Below are positions 1 through 8,053 of a stretch of 64,000 nucleotides of DNA, in pieces. The position numbers and the translations under genes are program-made. Source of the stretch: Flavobacterium endophyticum. Its GTDB lineage: Bacteria; Bacteroidota; Bacteroidia; Flavobacteriales; Flavobacteriaceae. Below the pieces are notes generated by a model that was given only the letters and a program-made list of their open reading frames with translations, did not search any database and had not been told where the DNA came from. Each line of letters starts with the position of its first letter. The first letter of the stretch is position 1. The stretch covers positions 62,001-126,000 of the forward strand of contig NZ_RBLC01000001.1 of assembly GCF_003634455.1 (NCBI RefSeq). Direction: 5' to 3'.

Positions 1-92
1 GAAAAGCGTGCAGGCACTATCGTGTCTTGCCCTGTCTTTTTATTCCAAAGCATCTCCTGCAGCCATTCAGTCATAAACTAAACCTAAATGGA

Positions 93-890
93 ATGGAACA
101 GAACCTTTGGAAACACATCATCGCCGTCAGGCAATCTTCTCCCTTAGTGCATAATATTACCAATTTTGTGGTAATGAATACTACCGCCAATGCCCTGCTC
201 GCTGTCGGTGCCTCGCCTATCATGGCACATTCCCATGCCGAAGTCGAAGAAATGACGAGTCTCTGCCAGTCGCTCGTTGTCAATATCGGAACCCTAGACG
301 ATTATTTTGTCGATGCCATGCTATTGGCCGTACAAAAAGCCAATGAGCAGAAAAAACCTTGGATACTCGATCCAGTAGGCGCTGGAGCCACCTCATATCG
401 CGATGCCGTATTGTCGCAACTGTTAGCTCATAATCCTGCCGTTGTGCGCGGCAATGCCTCAGAAATACTTGCCTTGGCCAAAGCCAACAGCACCGCAACC
501 AAAGGTGTAGACAGCACCGCAAAGAGCGATGAGGCCGTTGATGCCGCCCGTTTTATCCAGCAAAAATACGGTTCGGTAGTCTGCATTTCTGGCGAAACCG
601 ACATCATCGTCTCCCAAAACCAGACTGTCTTTATCCGCAATGGCAACGCCCTAATGACAAAAGTAACCGGACTCGGCTGTTCTGCCAGTGCCGTGATAGG
701 CGCCTTTGTCGCCGCCGTTGCAGCTCCTGCCGAAGCCGTTGCCGCCGCTATGGCACTGTTTAGCATAAGCGGCGAGCTGGCTGCAAGACAGAGCAATGGC
801 CCCGGTACCCTGCAGGTACTGCTGCTGGATAAGCTCTATACCCTTTCTGAGCAAGAATTTAACGACTCCCTAAACATCCGATATGCGTAG
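93..890 (+). CDS. thiM: Hydroxyethylthiazole kinase ThiM
   Basis: Phosphorylates hydroxyethylthiazole (THZ) for thiamin salvage in the cytoplasm. The 265-residue product matches the usual ThiM length. Visible motifs are the N-terminal NITNFVVMN substrate-loop segment, DPVGAGAT, VRGNASEI and the ATP-site stretch VTGLGCSASA, which carries the conserved Cys. An in-frame ATG exists at 27, but the 22 extra residues do not look like ThiM and the family begins near MEQNLWKHI, so the start at 93 is preferred. The last 8 bases overlap thiE. It is the first complete gene of thiM-thiE-thiD-tenA. The 92 bases before it are too short to assign. They may hold the end of an upstream gene, and any TPP riboswitch would lie outside the window. 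Confidence 0.93.
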   Translation: MEQNLWKHIIAVRQSSPLVHNITNFVVMNTTANALLAVGASPIMAHSHAEVEEMTSLCQSLVVNIGTLDDYFVDAMLLAVQKANEQKKPWILDPVGAGATSYRDAVLSQLLAHNPAVVRGNASEILALAKANSTATKGVDSTAKSDEAVDAARFIQQKYGSVVCISGETDIIVSQNQTVFIRNGNALMTKVTGLGCSASAVIGAFVAAVAAPAEAVAAAMALFSISGELAARQSNGPGTLQVLLLDKLYTLSEQEFNDSLNIRYA

Positions 891-1521
891 GCGATCCTTC
901 CCTTACCTATTGTATCTTGTCCTTTCTGAAGCAGACTGCCTAGAAAAGAATTACCTGCACGTAGCCGAACAGGCCATAATCGGGGGCGTAGACATTATCC
1001 AGCTAAGAGAAAAAGACCTAACTGCCAAAGAGTATATCGCCAAAGCCCAGCGGCTCAAAGAAATTACAGACCGCTACGCCATCCCATTGATCATCAATGA
1101 CAATCTAGAAGTCGCAAAAAAGATAGGCGCCTTCGGCATCCATGTCGGCAATAACGATGTCCCGCCTACCCACATACGGAAAGAATGGAAGAGCTGCCAG
1201 AGCCTAGGCTATTCTATCGAATTTATCGAGCAACTGCAGAGCAAAGAAACCGAAGCGGCAGACTGCCTCGGCATAAGCCCTGTCTTTCATACCCCTACCA
1301 AAAAAGATACGGTCACTACCTGGGGCATTGAAGGGATAGCTGCCCTGCGGAAACTGACAGACAAGCCGCTGATAGCTATTGGCGGCATGAATGCTGCCAA
1401 TGCCGAAGCCGCCCTAAAAGCAGGAGCCGACTGTATAGCCGTGGTATCGGCTATCTGTGCCGCAGCCGACCCGCAAAAAGCAGCCTACGAACTCAAAAAC
1501 ATACTACTCCGAAACTTATGA
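883..1521 (+). CDS. thiE: Thiamine-phosphate synthase ThiE
   Basis: Joins HMP-PP and THZ-P into thiamin phosphate. The 212-residue TIM-barrel protein shows the family motifs in order: IQLREKDLTAKEY, LIINDN, HVGNNDVP, the phosphate-binding GISPVF.TPTK segment, AIGGM and the C-terminal GADCIAVVSAI. The start overlaps the end of thiM by 8 bases, and its stop overlaps the thiD start in an ATGA arrangement, so translation is probably coupled. Its two substrates are the products of the neighbours ThiM (THZ-P) and ThiD (HMP-PP), so the operon is a compact salvage unit. Confidence 0.95.
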   Translation: MRRRSFPYLLYLVLSEADCLEKNYLHVAEQAIIGGVDIIQLREKDLTAKEYIAKAQRLKEITDRYAIPLIINDNLEVAKKIGAFGIHVGNNDVPPTHIRKEWKSCQSLGYSIEFIEQLQSKETEAADCLGISPVFHTPTKKDTVTTWGIEGIAALRKLTDKPLIAIGGMNAANAEAALKAGADCIAVVSAICAAADPQKAAYELKNILLRNL

Positions 1522-2351
1522 AACACTACACCTATCCTTCTGTATTGGCAATAGCCGGATTTGACGGAAGCGGAGGCGCGGGCCTCCAAGCCGACATCAA
1601 GACCATTTCGGCCCTCGGCTGTTATGCCACTTCGGTCCTTACGGCCCTGCCAGTACAAAATACGCAGGGCGTGCGCAACATCTACCCTATTCCTTACCAC
1701 GCCGTTAAAGAGCAGATTGAGGCCGTCATGGACGATATTATGCCTCAGGCCATCAAGATCGGAATGGTACACACCAGCGAATTGGTCGATGTCATTGCAG
1801 CCACATTGCAGCGCTATCCCAAAGTGCCCGTCATTTTTGATCCTGTCATGGTTGCTACCAGCGGACACAGGCTGATTGAAGAAGCGACTATCGAAGCCCT
1901 CATAAATACGCTATTCCCCATAGCCGCCCTCATTACGCCCAACCTAGATGAGGCCGCTCTGCTGGCTCAAATGGAGATAAAGACTGTCGAAGACATGTAT
2001 CTTGCCGGAACCAAGATCTTGAAATTAGGATGCAACGGCTTACTGCTAAAAGGCGGCCACCTCGAAGGAAAAAAGATCACCTCTCTCTATTTCCAAAACG
2101 ACGGGAAGGTACTTTCTTTTGAATTTGAAAAATTTGATACCACCAATACCCACGGTTCGGGCTGCACGCTCTCTTCTGCCATTGCCAGCTATAGGGCACA
2201 AGGAAAAAGCCTTGCCGAGGCTGTATTGCTCGGACAAGACTACGTGCACCAAGCCATCTATAATGGAAAAGACGTGCTCGTTGGCAAAGGAAACGGCCCG
2301 CTGAACCACTTTTTTAACCCTCAAAAACTAATCAAAAATGACCTGGACTGA
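1518..2351 (+). CDS. thiD: Hydroxymethylpyrimidine/phosphomethylpyrimidine kinase ThiD
   Basis: Phosphorylates HMP and then HMP-P to give HMP-PP. The 277-residue ribokinase-fold protein has the signature GFDGSGGAGLQADIK near residue 15, DPVMVATSG, ITPNLDEA, LLKGGH, and the ATP/anion-hole motif THGSGCTLSSA with the catalytic Cys near the C-terminus. It starts inside the thiE stop (ATGA) and overlaps tenA by 14 bases. It is a stand-alone ThiD, not fused to ThiE as in some organisms. Confidence 0.95.
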   Translation: MKHYTYPSVLAIAGFDGSGGAGLQADIKTISALGCYATSVLTALPVQNTQGVRNIYPIPYHAVKEQIEAVMDDIMPQAIKIGMVHTSELVDVIAATLQRYPKVPVIFDPVMVATSGHRLIEEATIEALINTLFPIAALITPNLDEAALLAQMEIKTVEDMYLAGTKILKLGCNGLLLKGGHLEGKKITSLYFQNDGKVLSFEFEKFDTTNTHGSGCTLSSAIASYRAQGKSLAEAVLLGQDYVHQAIYNGKDVLVGKGNGPLNHFFNPQKLIKNDLD

Positions 2352-2988
2352 ACATGCCTGGCAAGCTATTGCCCCAATCTATAAAAGAATTATCGAGATG
2401 CCTTTTCTTGCCGAATTGTCCAAGGGCACGCTTGCGCAAGAGCGCTTCCAGTTTTATATTATGCAGGACTCGGGATATCTGGAACATTTTGGAAAGGCGC
2501 TGGCACTGCTGGGAGCCAGGGCCGCAGCCACAGAAGATGCTCTGGCCTTTATGCGTTTTGCCGAAAATGCCCTCGTGGTCGAAAGCCTACTGCACGAATC
2601 CTACCTTAAAGACTTTGGAATTCCGGACAAAGGAACGCTTGAACCTGCCTGCCACCACTACGTCCATTTTCTAAAGAGCACGGCTGCCCTAGACGCTGTA
2701 GAGATCGGAATGGCGGCCGTTCTGCCCTGCTTCTGGATCTATAAGGCCGTGGGCGACCATATCAGCAAGAGCCCGCAGGCCCCTGCCAATCCGTACCAAA
2801 AATGGATCGATACGTATGGGGGCGAAGAATTTGGGATTGCCGTACGACAGGCCATAGCCATCTGCGACCGTGCCGCCTCGGCAACAACGGAACAGACGCG
2901 CGCCGCCATGACCAAAGCTTTTATTACGGCTTCGCGTTTGGAATATGATTTTTGGGACGGTGCCTATCAATTAAGAATGTGGAAATAG
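2338..2988 (+). CDS. tenA: Aminopyrimidine aminohydrolase / thiaminase II TenA
   Basis: Hydrolyses aminopyrimidine breakdown products of thiamin to HMP, feeding ThiD. The 216-residue all-helical protein has the family residues: Asp44 in the YIMQDSGYL segment, nucleophile Cys131 in LPCFWIYKAVGDHI, the YQKWIDTYGGEEF segment, and Glu202 in RLEYDFWDGAY. These correspond to the Asp/Cys/Glu set known from Bacillus TenA. It overlaps the end of thiD by 14 bases and is the last gene of the operon. The next gene runs on the other strand 20 bases downstream. No thiC, thiG or thiH is seen here, so the visible part of the operon is for salvage. Confidence 0.93.
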   Translation: MTWTEHAWQAIAPIYKRIIEMPFLAELSKGTLAQERFQFYIMQDSGYLEHFGKALALLGARAAATEDALAFMRFAENALVVESLLHESYLKDFGIPDKGTLEPACHHYVHFLKSTAALDAVEIGMAAVLPCFWIYKAVGDHISKSPQAPANPYQKWIDTYGGEEFGIAVRQAIAICDRAASATTEQTRAAMTKAFITASRLEYDFWDGAYQLRMWK

Positions 2989-3008
2989 GCTAAAGACAAG
3001 AGTACTGC

Positions 3009-4067
3009 CTATGCATACAGCGCTTCCCTGATATTAATTAAAATCTGTAGCGCTTTTTCCTCATCAGGACACCCTGACAGGGTTGACGTCTTATACTTCT
3101 CCTCAATCGAAGCAATCAGCCTATCAGCCAGATCCAACAGCTCGTCGTATTCTCTTTCGCCTGCCTTTATGGCCAGCAGTTCGTCCCGATTCGGAACGCG
3201 GATAGTTAGTTTTCCAGTAGCCAGAATCTGCTCGGCCGTCTGCAGCAGCCTAATCGTATGCATCATGTTCTTGCTGTCGTAGTTCTTTCCGTGCTGCTGG
3301 TTGGTCTGGTAGCGGTCTTCGTTGCGTTTGTCAATCCAGTTCCAATATTCTGTATATTCTTTACAATATTTCGAATAGCCGTCTTGGTTGCAAGACAGAT
3401 AAGCTATCGACTCTTCCCATTTCGGAACAGACGAAAGCGACACCTCATTAGAGCTTTCTTTTTGGACAATCCCCTTATAGCCCAGCGAGCCGTCTGCATC
3501 ATAAAACAACGCAAACATATCTCTAGAATTCGGCAGGTTGATGAGTCCGCAGCGCTCTTGGCGGTATGCTCGTTCTTCCAGCCATTGCAATAATGGCACG
3601 GTAGCATAGCCCTGCAGTATATAACAGAAATCCAGCAGGCTTTTCTTCTCCTTAGCCATCGGATTCACGATTTTCTTTTTCAGTCCCCTAGCCTTTCGGA
3701 TCTGCGTCACGGCATAACCTGCAAAAGTATCCTTGCAGAGTTTCGACAGAAAATCTTCTATTCTCAAGCGTTCCATCAGCGGATGCTTATAAAGGATACA
3801 ATCCTCTGGCGTCGCCAAGATTTCTAATATATTCGGATTGTTCTTGAGCAGCAGCTCCACAAAACGGCCGATCTCATAATACACCTCATCATTAGTGGCA
3901 TTGGCAACCTGCGGAATATAGTCCAATCCGTAGAACTTTTCTTTCGGCAGGTAAAATACTCCCTTGATATCGGTATCAGAGGCAGGCGTATCCAGCCCAA
4001 AGGACTTGCTCCCTGAGATTGCTTCAAAGAGGATAAGATTTTGTGATTTAAGGTCTTGGATGGTCAT
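3009..4067 (-). CDS. RlaP-like nucleotidyltransferase (Pol beta superfamily)
   Basis: A 352-residue protein with a minimal nucleotidyltransferase core at its N-terminus: Gly-Ser at residues 19-20 in AISGSKSFGLDTP, followed by the metal-binding pair Asp31 and Asp33 in ASDTDIKG. The rest is mostly helical and includes KARGLKKKIVNPM and the C-terminal IRVPNRDELLAIKAGEREYDEL. This is the pattern I associate with the RlaP family (PF10127), described as nucleotidyltransferases linked to RNA ligases and RNA repair. It is the third gene of a minus-strand operon. Its ATG overlaps the sirtuin stop by one base (TAATG). The substrate is unknown. It might add nucleotides to RNA ends or modify protein or RNA with NMP. 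Confidence 0.8.
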   Translation of the reverse strand: MTIQDLKSQNLILFEAISGSKSFGLDTPASDTDIKGVFYLPKEKFYGLDYIPQVANATNDEVYYEIGRFVELLLKNNPNILEILATPEDCILYKHPLMERLRIEDFLSKLCKDTFAGYAVTQIRKARGLKKKIVNPMAKEKKSLLDFCYILQGYATVPLLQWLEERAYRQERCGLINLPNSRDMFALFYDADGSLGYKGIVQKESSNEVSLSSVPKWEESIAYLSCNQDGYSKYCKEYTEYWNWIDKRNEDRYQTNQQHGKNYDSKNMMHTIRLLQTAEQILATGKLTIRVPNRDELLAIKAGEREYDELLDLADRLIASIEEKYKTSTLSGCPDEEKALQILINIREALYA

Positions 4068-4906
4068 TAAACAATTCTTTTTAAGATAGTTTCTACTTCT
4101 TCTAAAAAGACACTGCTGTCTTCTCTTATGGTGACTGCCCTTTTCTTTCCTTTCAACAATTCGGTAAATTGGTTGTCTTCAATATTGACATCAAAAACAT
4201 AGCCTCCATACTGCAGCACCGTTCTTGCCAGTTCCATAGGCAGGTTGGTTGCTCCCGAAGTTCCGATGATAAACAATACGCCCGTATTTTTTGCAGCCCG
4301 CAAAGCCGATTCCGATTTAAAATAATGTTCATTATAATATTCATCAAACCAAAGCACGTTTGGTCGAAGGTCTTCCCCACATTTCGGACAGCGTACCAAT
4401 TTCCATTCTGCTTCCGTAATAATGTCCTTATCTCTGTTCTTAAGGTCTATCCCTTCAGGAAAAGGATACAATTCTCTCGAACACTCGTCGCCGCACCTCA
4501 CGAAATCAAAATCGCCATGAATCAGATAAGTTCGCTCTGCTGAACTTCCTGCTTTTTTATGCAGGCTGTCTACATTTTGAGAAATCAAGACAAACCTGTC
4601 CTGCAATAAATCCTCTATTTCTTTTAACTTATGATGTCCAGTGTTAGGCTGTGCCGCTTCCGTAATCGACTTCCGATACAAAAACCATTTCCACACCTCC
4701 ATCGAAGCTACCTGAAACATCTTATAAGTTCCGATGTCCTGTGCCTTATAGTTTTTAGAACCCGAAACCCAGTATCCATCTTTTCCACGAAACGTAGGAA
4801 TACCGCTCGCTGCCGAAATACCTGCACCGGTCAAGAAGGTAAAAAGGTTTTTCTTTTCTTTTGATAAGACTTCTTTTAGTATGTCTTCTAACTCTTTCTT
4901 GTTCAT
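4067..4906 (-). CDS. SIR2-family NAD-dependent deacylase (sirtuin)
   Basis: A 279-residue sirtuin. Visible motifs are the NAD-binding TGAGISAASGIPTFRG (residues 26-41), SQNVDSLHKKAG (109-120), the catalytic His130 in YLIHGDFDF, the structural zinc Cys set Cys138/Cys142 and Cys173/Cys176 (CPKCGED), and IGTSGATNLP (214-223). The usual WFGE motif reads WFDEYYNE, which is somewhat unusual. All catalytic residues appear present, so it should bind NAD+ and remove acyl or possibly ADP-ribosyl groups. It sits between two Pol-beta-type nucleotidyltransferases in one operon, with a one-base overlap downstream and a 36-base gap upstream. This context suggests reversal or control of a modification, not general metabolism, but that is inference. 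Confidence 0.88.
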   Translation of the reverse strand: MNKKELEDILKEVLSKEKKNLFTFLTGAGISAASGIPTFRGKDGYWVSGSKNYKAQDIGTYKMFQVASMEVWKWFLYRKSITEAAQPNTGHHKLKEIEDLLQDRFVLISQNVDSLHKKAGSSAERTYLIHGDFDFVRCGDECSRELYPFPEGIDLKNRDKDIITEAEWKLVRCPKCGEDLRPNVLWFDEYYNEHYFKSESALRAAKNTGVLFIIGTSGATNLPMELARTVLQYGGYVFDVNIEDNQFTELLKGKKRAVTIREDSSVFLEEVETILKRIV

Positions 4907-4942
4907 TCCTAACTTATTAAAAATGCTATACTACTTCTATTC

Positions 4943-5689
4943 TTATCGTATCAATCCCTTAAAAACCCTATCCAATTCCCCACTCATCTTCTTCCCACTA
5001 CCCAAGCTTCCAGCATTCTCCTGATTAAATCGTATGGTCTCCATCAAAAAGTCCGTAATCAACACCTCTTTCGGATGCAGATAACTTTCGCCCTGTTGCG
5101 CCTTGATATCCAGCAGCTCCCTAACTTTTTCCTGTACCTCTAAAGGCGCAATCGGCAGCAGCTCGGCAAAAGCCACAGGCGGAAACGTATTTTTTTCAAT
5201 AATCCACTTCCCTGCCAATGCCGTACGCAGCGCATAAAAATAACTTTTTAGCTTGACCTCTTCGGCAGAGCAGACTTCCATAAAATTCTTGGTCGTGCCC
5301 AGATAATGGTGCAGGCAGGCAACGGGCGAAAAGCAAGCCTCCGCCAAAGGCAGCAGCTGTTCCATAAAAGTCTCGTTTCTATAATACACAACAGGCGAAT
5401 GTAGCCACTCCAGCAAAGGTGCATTCGATTTAGCCAATAACTTTACCGTTTTCCGCAAATCCCAGCCCGAACCGTCTAAGTCGTCTTCGGTCATAAACTC
5501 AATCACGTCGGCCTGTTCCCAAAGCGACAAGTAATAATCAAGGTCGTGCTTATAGATAAAACGTATGTCGTAGTCGCTGTCTGGAGAAGCAAATCCCCAG
5601 GCACGGCTACCCGATTCGCAGGCAAAAAGGATCTCTACTCCTTTTTCTTTTTCTACCTGCTCCAATTTATAAAGTATCTTATTTATCAT
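4943..5689 (-). CDS. Nucleotidyltransferase, RlaP-like (second copy)
   Basis: First gene of the minus-strand operon, 248 residues. The N-terminal nucleotidyltransferase signature is ACESGSRAWGF (Gly-Ser at 27-28) followed by ASPDSDYDIRF with metal ligands Asp39 and Asp41. The helical C-terminal half includes YLGTTKNF and LKSYFYALRTALAGKWI, typical of PF10127 proteins. The open frame continues upstream to 5941, but that 84-residue extension passes through an inverted repeat and a TAAATTTG promoter element, so the ATG at 5689 is chosen. It is only distantly similar to the other nucleotidyltransferase of the operon, so the pair looks like an old duplication or two specialised subunits. Confidence 0.8.
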   Translation of the reverse strand: MINKILYKLEQVEKEKGVEILFACESGSRAWGFASPDSDYDIRFIYKHDLDYYLSLWEQADVIEFMTEDDLDGSGWDLRKTVKLLAKSNAPLLEWLHSPVVYYRNETFMEQLLPLAEACFSPVACLHHYLGTTKNFMEVCSAEEVKLKSYFYALRTALAGKWIIEKNTFPPVAFAELLPIAPLEVQEKVRELLDIKAQQGESYLHPKEVLITDFLMETIRFNQENAGSLGSGKKMSGELDRVFKGLIR

Positions 5690-5703
5690 CGTCAGTAATT
5701 TCT

Positions 5704-5711
5704 CAAATTTA
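5704..5711 (-). promoter_or_regulatory. Bacteroidota -7 element (TAAATTTG) for the RlaP/Sir2 operon
   Basis: Read on the minus strand, TAAATTTG matches TAnnTTTG and places a start site about 8 bases before the ATG at 5689. A TTG lies 15 bases upstream, shorter than the usual 18-21, so the -33 element is uncertain. Confidence 0.5.
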
Positions 5712-5782
5712 ATAAAAAAACAATCGCAAATACACTCAAAAAAACAACCTCTTTTTGAGCAAAATTTTAGGGGTTTTGTTCG

Positions 5783-5855
5783 GGTCTCGTTCGGGTCTTG
5801 TTCGGGTGACCTTCGCAAAAAAACATCTTTTTCCGAACAAGACCCGAACAAGACC
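5783..5855. repeat. Inverted repeat built from a tandem 12-mer
   Basis: Two 23-base arms (5783-5805 and 5833-5855) are inverted complements with one mismatch, around a 27-base loop. Each arm is itself nearly two copies of GTTCGGGTCTTG. On RNA or single-stranded DNA this would form a long stable hairpin. It lies upstream of the RlaP/Sir2 promoter, so it is probably not in the leader. It could be a REP-like or miniature mobile sequence. Further copies in the genome would settle that. Confidence 0.75.
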
Positions 5856-6260
5856 GCAACAACACTGGGATAAACCCTAAAAAAACGCCTATTTTTATCA
5901 AAAACAAGCCAAAAAAAGAAACGATAGCTCCCTATAAACAAATTTATTTATAGACTGCCCCGCCACCTTCCTTACTAAACAGGATTCCAGCCTATTAAAA
6001 ACGGTCTGGACAAGACTGCGAGGGTGGTTCAGGCTGTTGCCTGCGCCGGAGAAGCTACTTCCTGATAAAAATTATCAATTACAAAACGCAATATTTAATT
6101 TATTAGCCTAAGTTTGCAGTAGTGGCCTTATAACCAAGCTGCTGCCTTCCGCCTACCGCCCCTCAAATCAGAATCTGCCACACAGACCGTATGCCCCAAA
6201 CAAGGCGGTTGCAGTACAAAAAGAGCGCCACCCATACCACAAAACCGACCAACACGAGCA
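5856..6260. other. Intergenic stretch with one promoter-like box
   Basis: About 400 bases separating the minus-strand RlaP operon from the plus-strand secreted protein gene. A TAAGTTTG box at 6109-6116 fits the -7 element for the plus-strand gene, but no well-placed TTG is seen. The rest is unusually C-rich towards 6240, and I see no gene or RNA in it. The leader sequence CAAAACCGACC before the gene resembles CAAACCGACC before the next one at 8054. Confidence 0.4.
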
Positions 6261-6266
6261 ATGCTT

Positions 6267-7985
6267 ATGAAAAAAATTACCCTCTGGACAGCGGGCCTGC
6301 TGTTTGTATTTTCCTCAGCCTATAGCCAAAAAGAACTTTGGGGCTACCGAATGACTTCAATCGGTATGCCCGGCAGCAATGACGGCCAGATTATCAAGAC
6401 TCCTCTTGTAGGAACCGATACCGAACCGGAAACGGTGTACTCTTTTGATCCTACGGGACTGACAGGACGGTATCCGAGAGGCAAACTGTTTCAGGCGTCT
6501 AACGGAAAATTATACGGTGTTACGAGCTACGAGACTACCGTTCCCGCTCCGGGAGTACCTTCGGGCGTTTTGTTTGAGTACGACCTTACGACCGACCGCT
6601 ACAAGCTTCTTTATAGCGGTCTTGTCAACGCCATGCATGCCGTAATCGAGCCACTTCCGGGTGTGCTGTATGGCGTGACCAACGGCGGCAGTTCGGTGTT
6701 CAAGTACGTTATCGATTCAGAGCAGTTCAGCATCGTGGCTACCCTGCCTCCCTTTATATACAACGGCAGCAACCAGTACCCGAAATTGATAGCAGGAATG
6801 ATGAAGGCTTCCGACGGAAATCTCTACGGCGTTACGTCTATGGCGCCTTCTACGCAAAATATTCCCTATCCGGGCGGCATCTACAGGCTCAACCTTGCTA
6901 CGGGACAGCTCGTCAAGGTCTATGTCTTTGGCGTGGGCGGCTCTGATATCATGTATCCTATGTATGAGAGCGGATTGGTAGAAGGCGCCGCCGGAAAACT
7001 TTACGGCACGGCTCTGGGCGGCGCACATATAGGCCCTCAAGGCGTGGCTCCGCTCGGAAGCGGCACGCTCTATGAATTTACGATAGCCGGCGCTACCATG
7101 GCCAAAAAGTTTGATTTCGACTATGCAGTCAACGGGGCCAACCCAAGCCCGCTCGCCAAGAGCGCAGACAACAAGCTCTACGGTACCTTGGGCGGAAACA
7201 ACAACAGCGCTCTTGCCAACGCAGACGGGCTGGTCTTTGAATATGATCTTGCCACAGGATCCTTATCGATGCCTCATATTTTTTCTTATGTTGCAGATGA
7301 TCTGGTCCGGTCGCCCTACGGCGCGGTGCTAAAGGGGAGCGATAATGCTATCTATGGCAACAGTCCGCAAGGAACCTTCAAGCTCAACTTAACCAACAAT
7401 ACGGTCATCCGCAAGATGATTGCCAGCAATACGTCTGAGCTAAAAGACCTTATCGAAATCTGCCGCAAGCCGTCGTACCGATTCTTTGATACGGCCTCGT
7501 TTATCGTCTGCCAGAACAACCCGTTCGTGTTCGACGTGCACAATACCAACGCCGCAAGCTACGTATGGAGAAAAGGCTCTACGGTGCTGCCCTTGCAGAC
7601 TACCGGAATACTCAATATTGCCAGCCTTACGCTGGCCGACAGCGGCATCTATACCTGCACCATGACCAACGCCTGCGGCACTACCGTGACCATGCCTTTG
7701 CAGCTTACGGTTGACGGCTGCCTAGGACTGGACGAGGCTATCGGCCTTAAAAATGCCATCAAGCTGTATCCTAATCCTGCCGCGAATGTCTTAAACCTAA
7801 AGCTTCCGGAAGCGGCCGATTTTGCCATACAGCACATTTCGATTACCAATATGCTGGGGCAGCTCGTCTATAGCGGCGCTTATGACAGTCCGGCTATAGA
7901 GATCAGCTTCCTAAAAACAGGACTCTACCAGTTGCTGTTGACAACGGACAAAGGCGACTGGAACGGCAAATTTGTCAAGGAATAA
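6267..7985 (+). CDS. Secreted T9SS protein with GloVer-type repeats and Ig-like domain
   Basis: About 572 residues, exported. The N-terminus is a signal peptide (MKKITLWTAGLLFVFSSAYSQ); an ATG two codons earlier (6261) is also possible. Residues about 60-380 hold repeats of the form G-K/N-LYGVT or LYGT spaced about 45-60 residues, as in the 'choice-of-anchor GloVer' tandem-repeat proteins, which resemble a beta-propeller. Residues about 405-485 look like an Ig-like domain (YVWRKGSTVLP, LADSGIYTCTMTNACG). The end is a type IX sorting domain (LYPNPAANVLNLKLPE ... GKFVKE). It is probably anchored at or released from the cell surface. Its function is unknown. Its tail closely resembles that of the next gene. 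Confidence 0.85.
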   Translation: MKKITLWTAGLLFVFSSAYSQKELWGYRMTSIGMPGSNDGQIIKTPLVGTDTEPETVYSFDPTGLTGRYPRGKLFQASNGKLYGVTSYETTVPAPGVPSGVLFEYDLTTDRYKLLYSGLVNAMHAVIEPLPGVLYGVTNGGSSVFKYVIDSEQFSIVATLPPFIYNGSNQYPKLIAGMMKASDGNLYGVTSMAPSTQNIPYPGGIYRLNLATGQLVKVYVFGVGGSDIMYPMYESGLVEGAAGKLYGTALGGAHIGPQGVAPLGSGTLYEFTIAGATMAKKFDFDYAVNGANPSPLAKSADNKLYGTLGGNNNSALANADGLVFEYDLATGSLSMPHIFSYVADDLVRSPYGAVLKGSDNAIYGNSPQGTFKLNLTNNTVIRKMIASNTSELKDLIEICRKPSYRFFDTASFIVCQNNPFVFDVHNTNAASYVWRKGSTVLPLQTTGILNIASLTLADSGIYTCTMTNACGTTVTMPLQLTVDGCLGLDEAIGLKNAIKLYPNPAANVLNLKLPEAADFAIQHISITNMLGQLVYSGAYDSPAIEISFLKTGLYQLLLTTDKGDWNGKFVKE

Positions 7986-8053
7986 TTTCCATACAAATTA
8001 GCTTCGTATCAACCTTATAGGCTATCAAACCAACCCAGAATAACAAACCGACC

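Noticed and set aside
5690..5941. 84-residue N-terminal extension of the first nucleotidyltransferase
   Set aside because: The extension is translated from a promoter element and the inverted repeat, has many Phe/Arg/Cys without pattern, and the family starts near the ATG at 5689.
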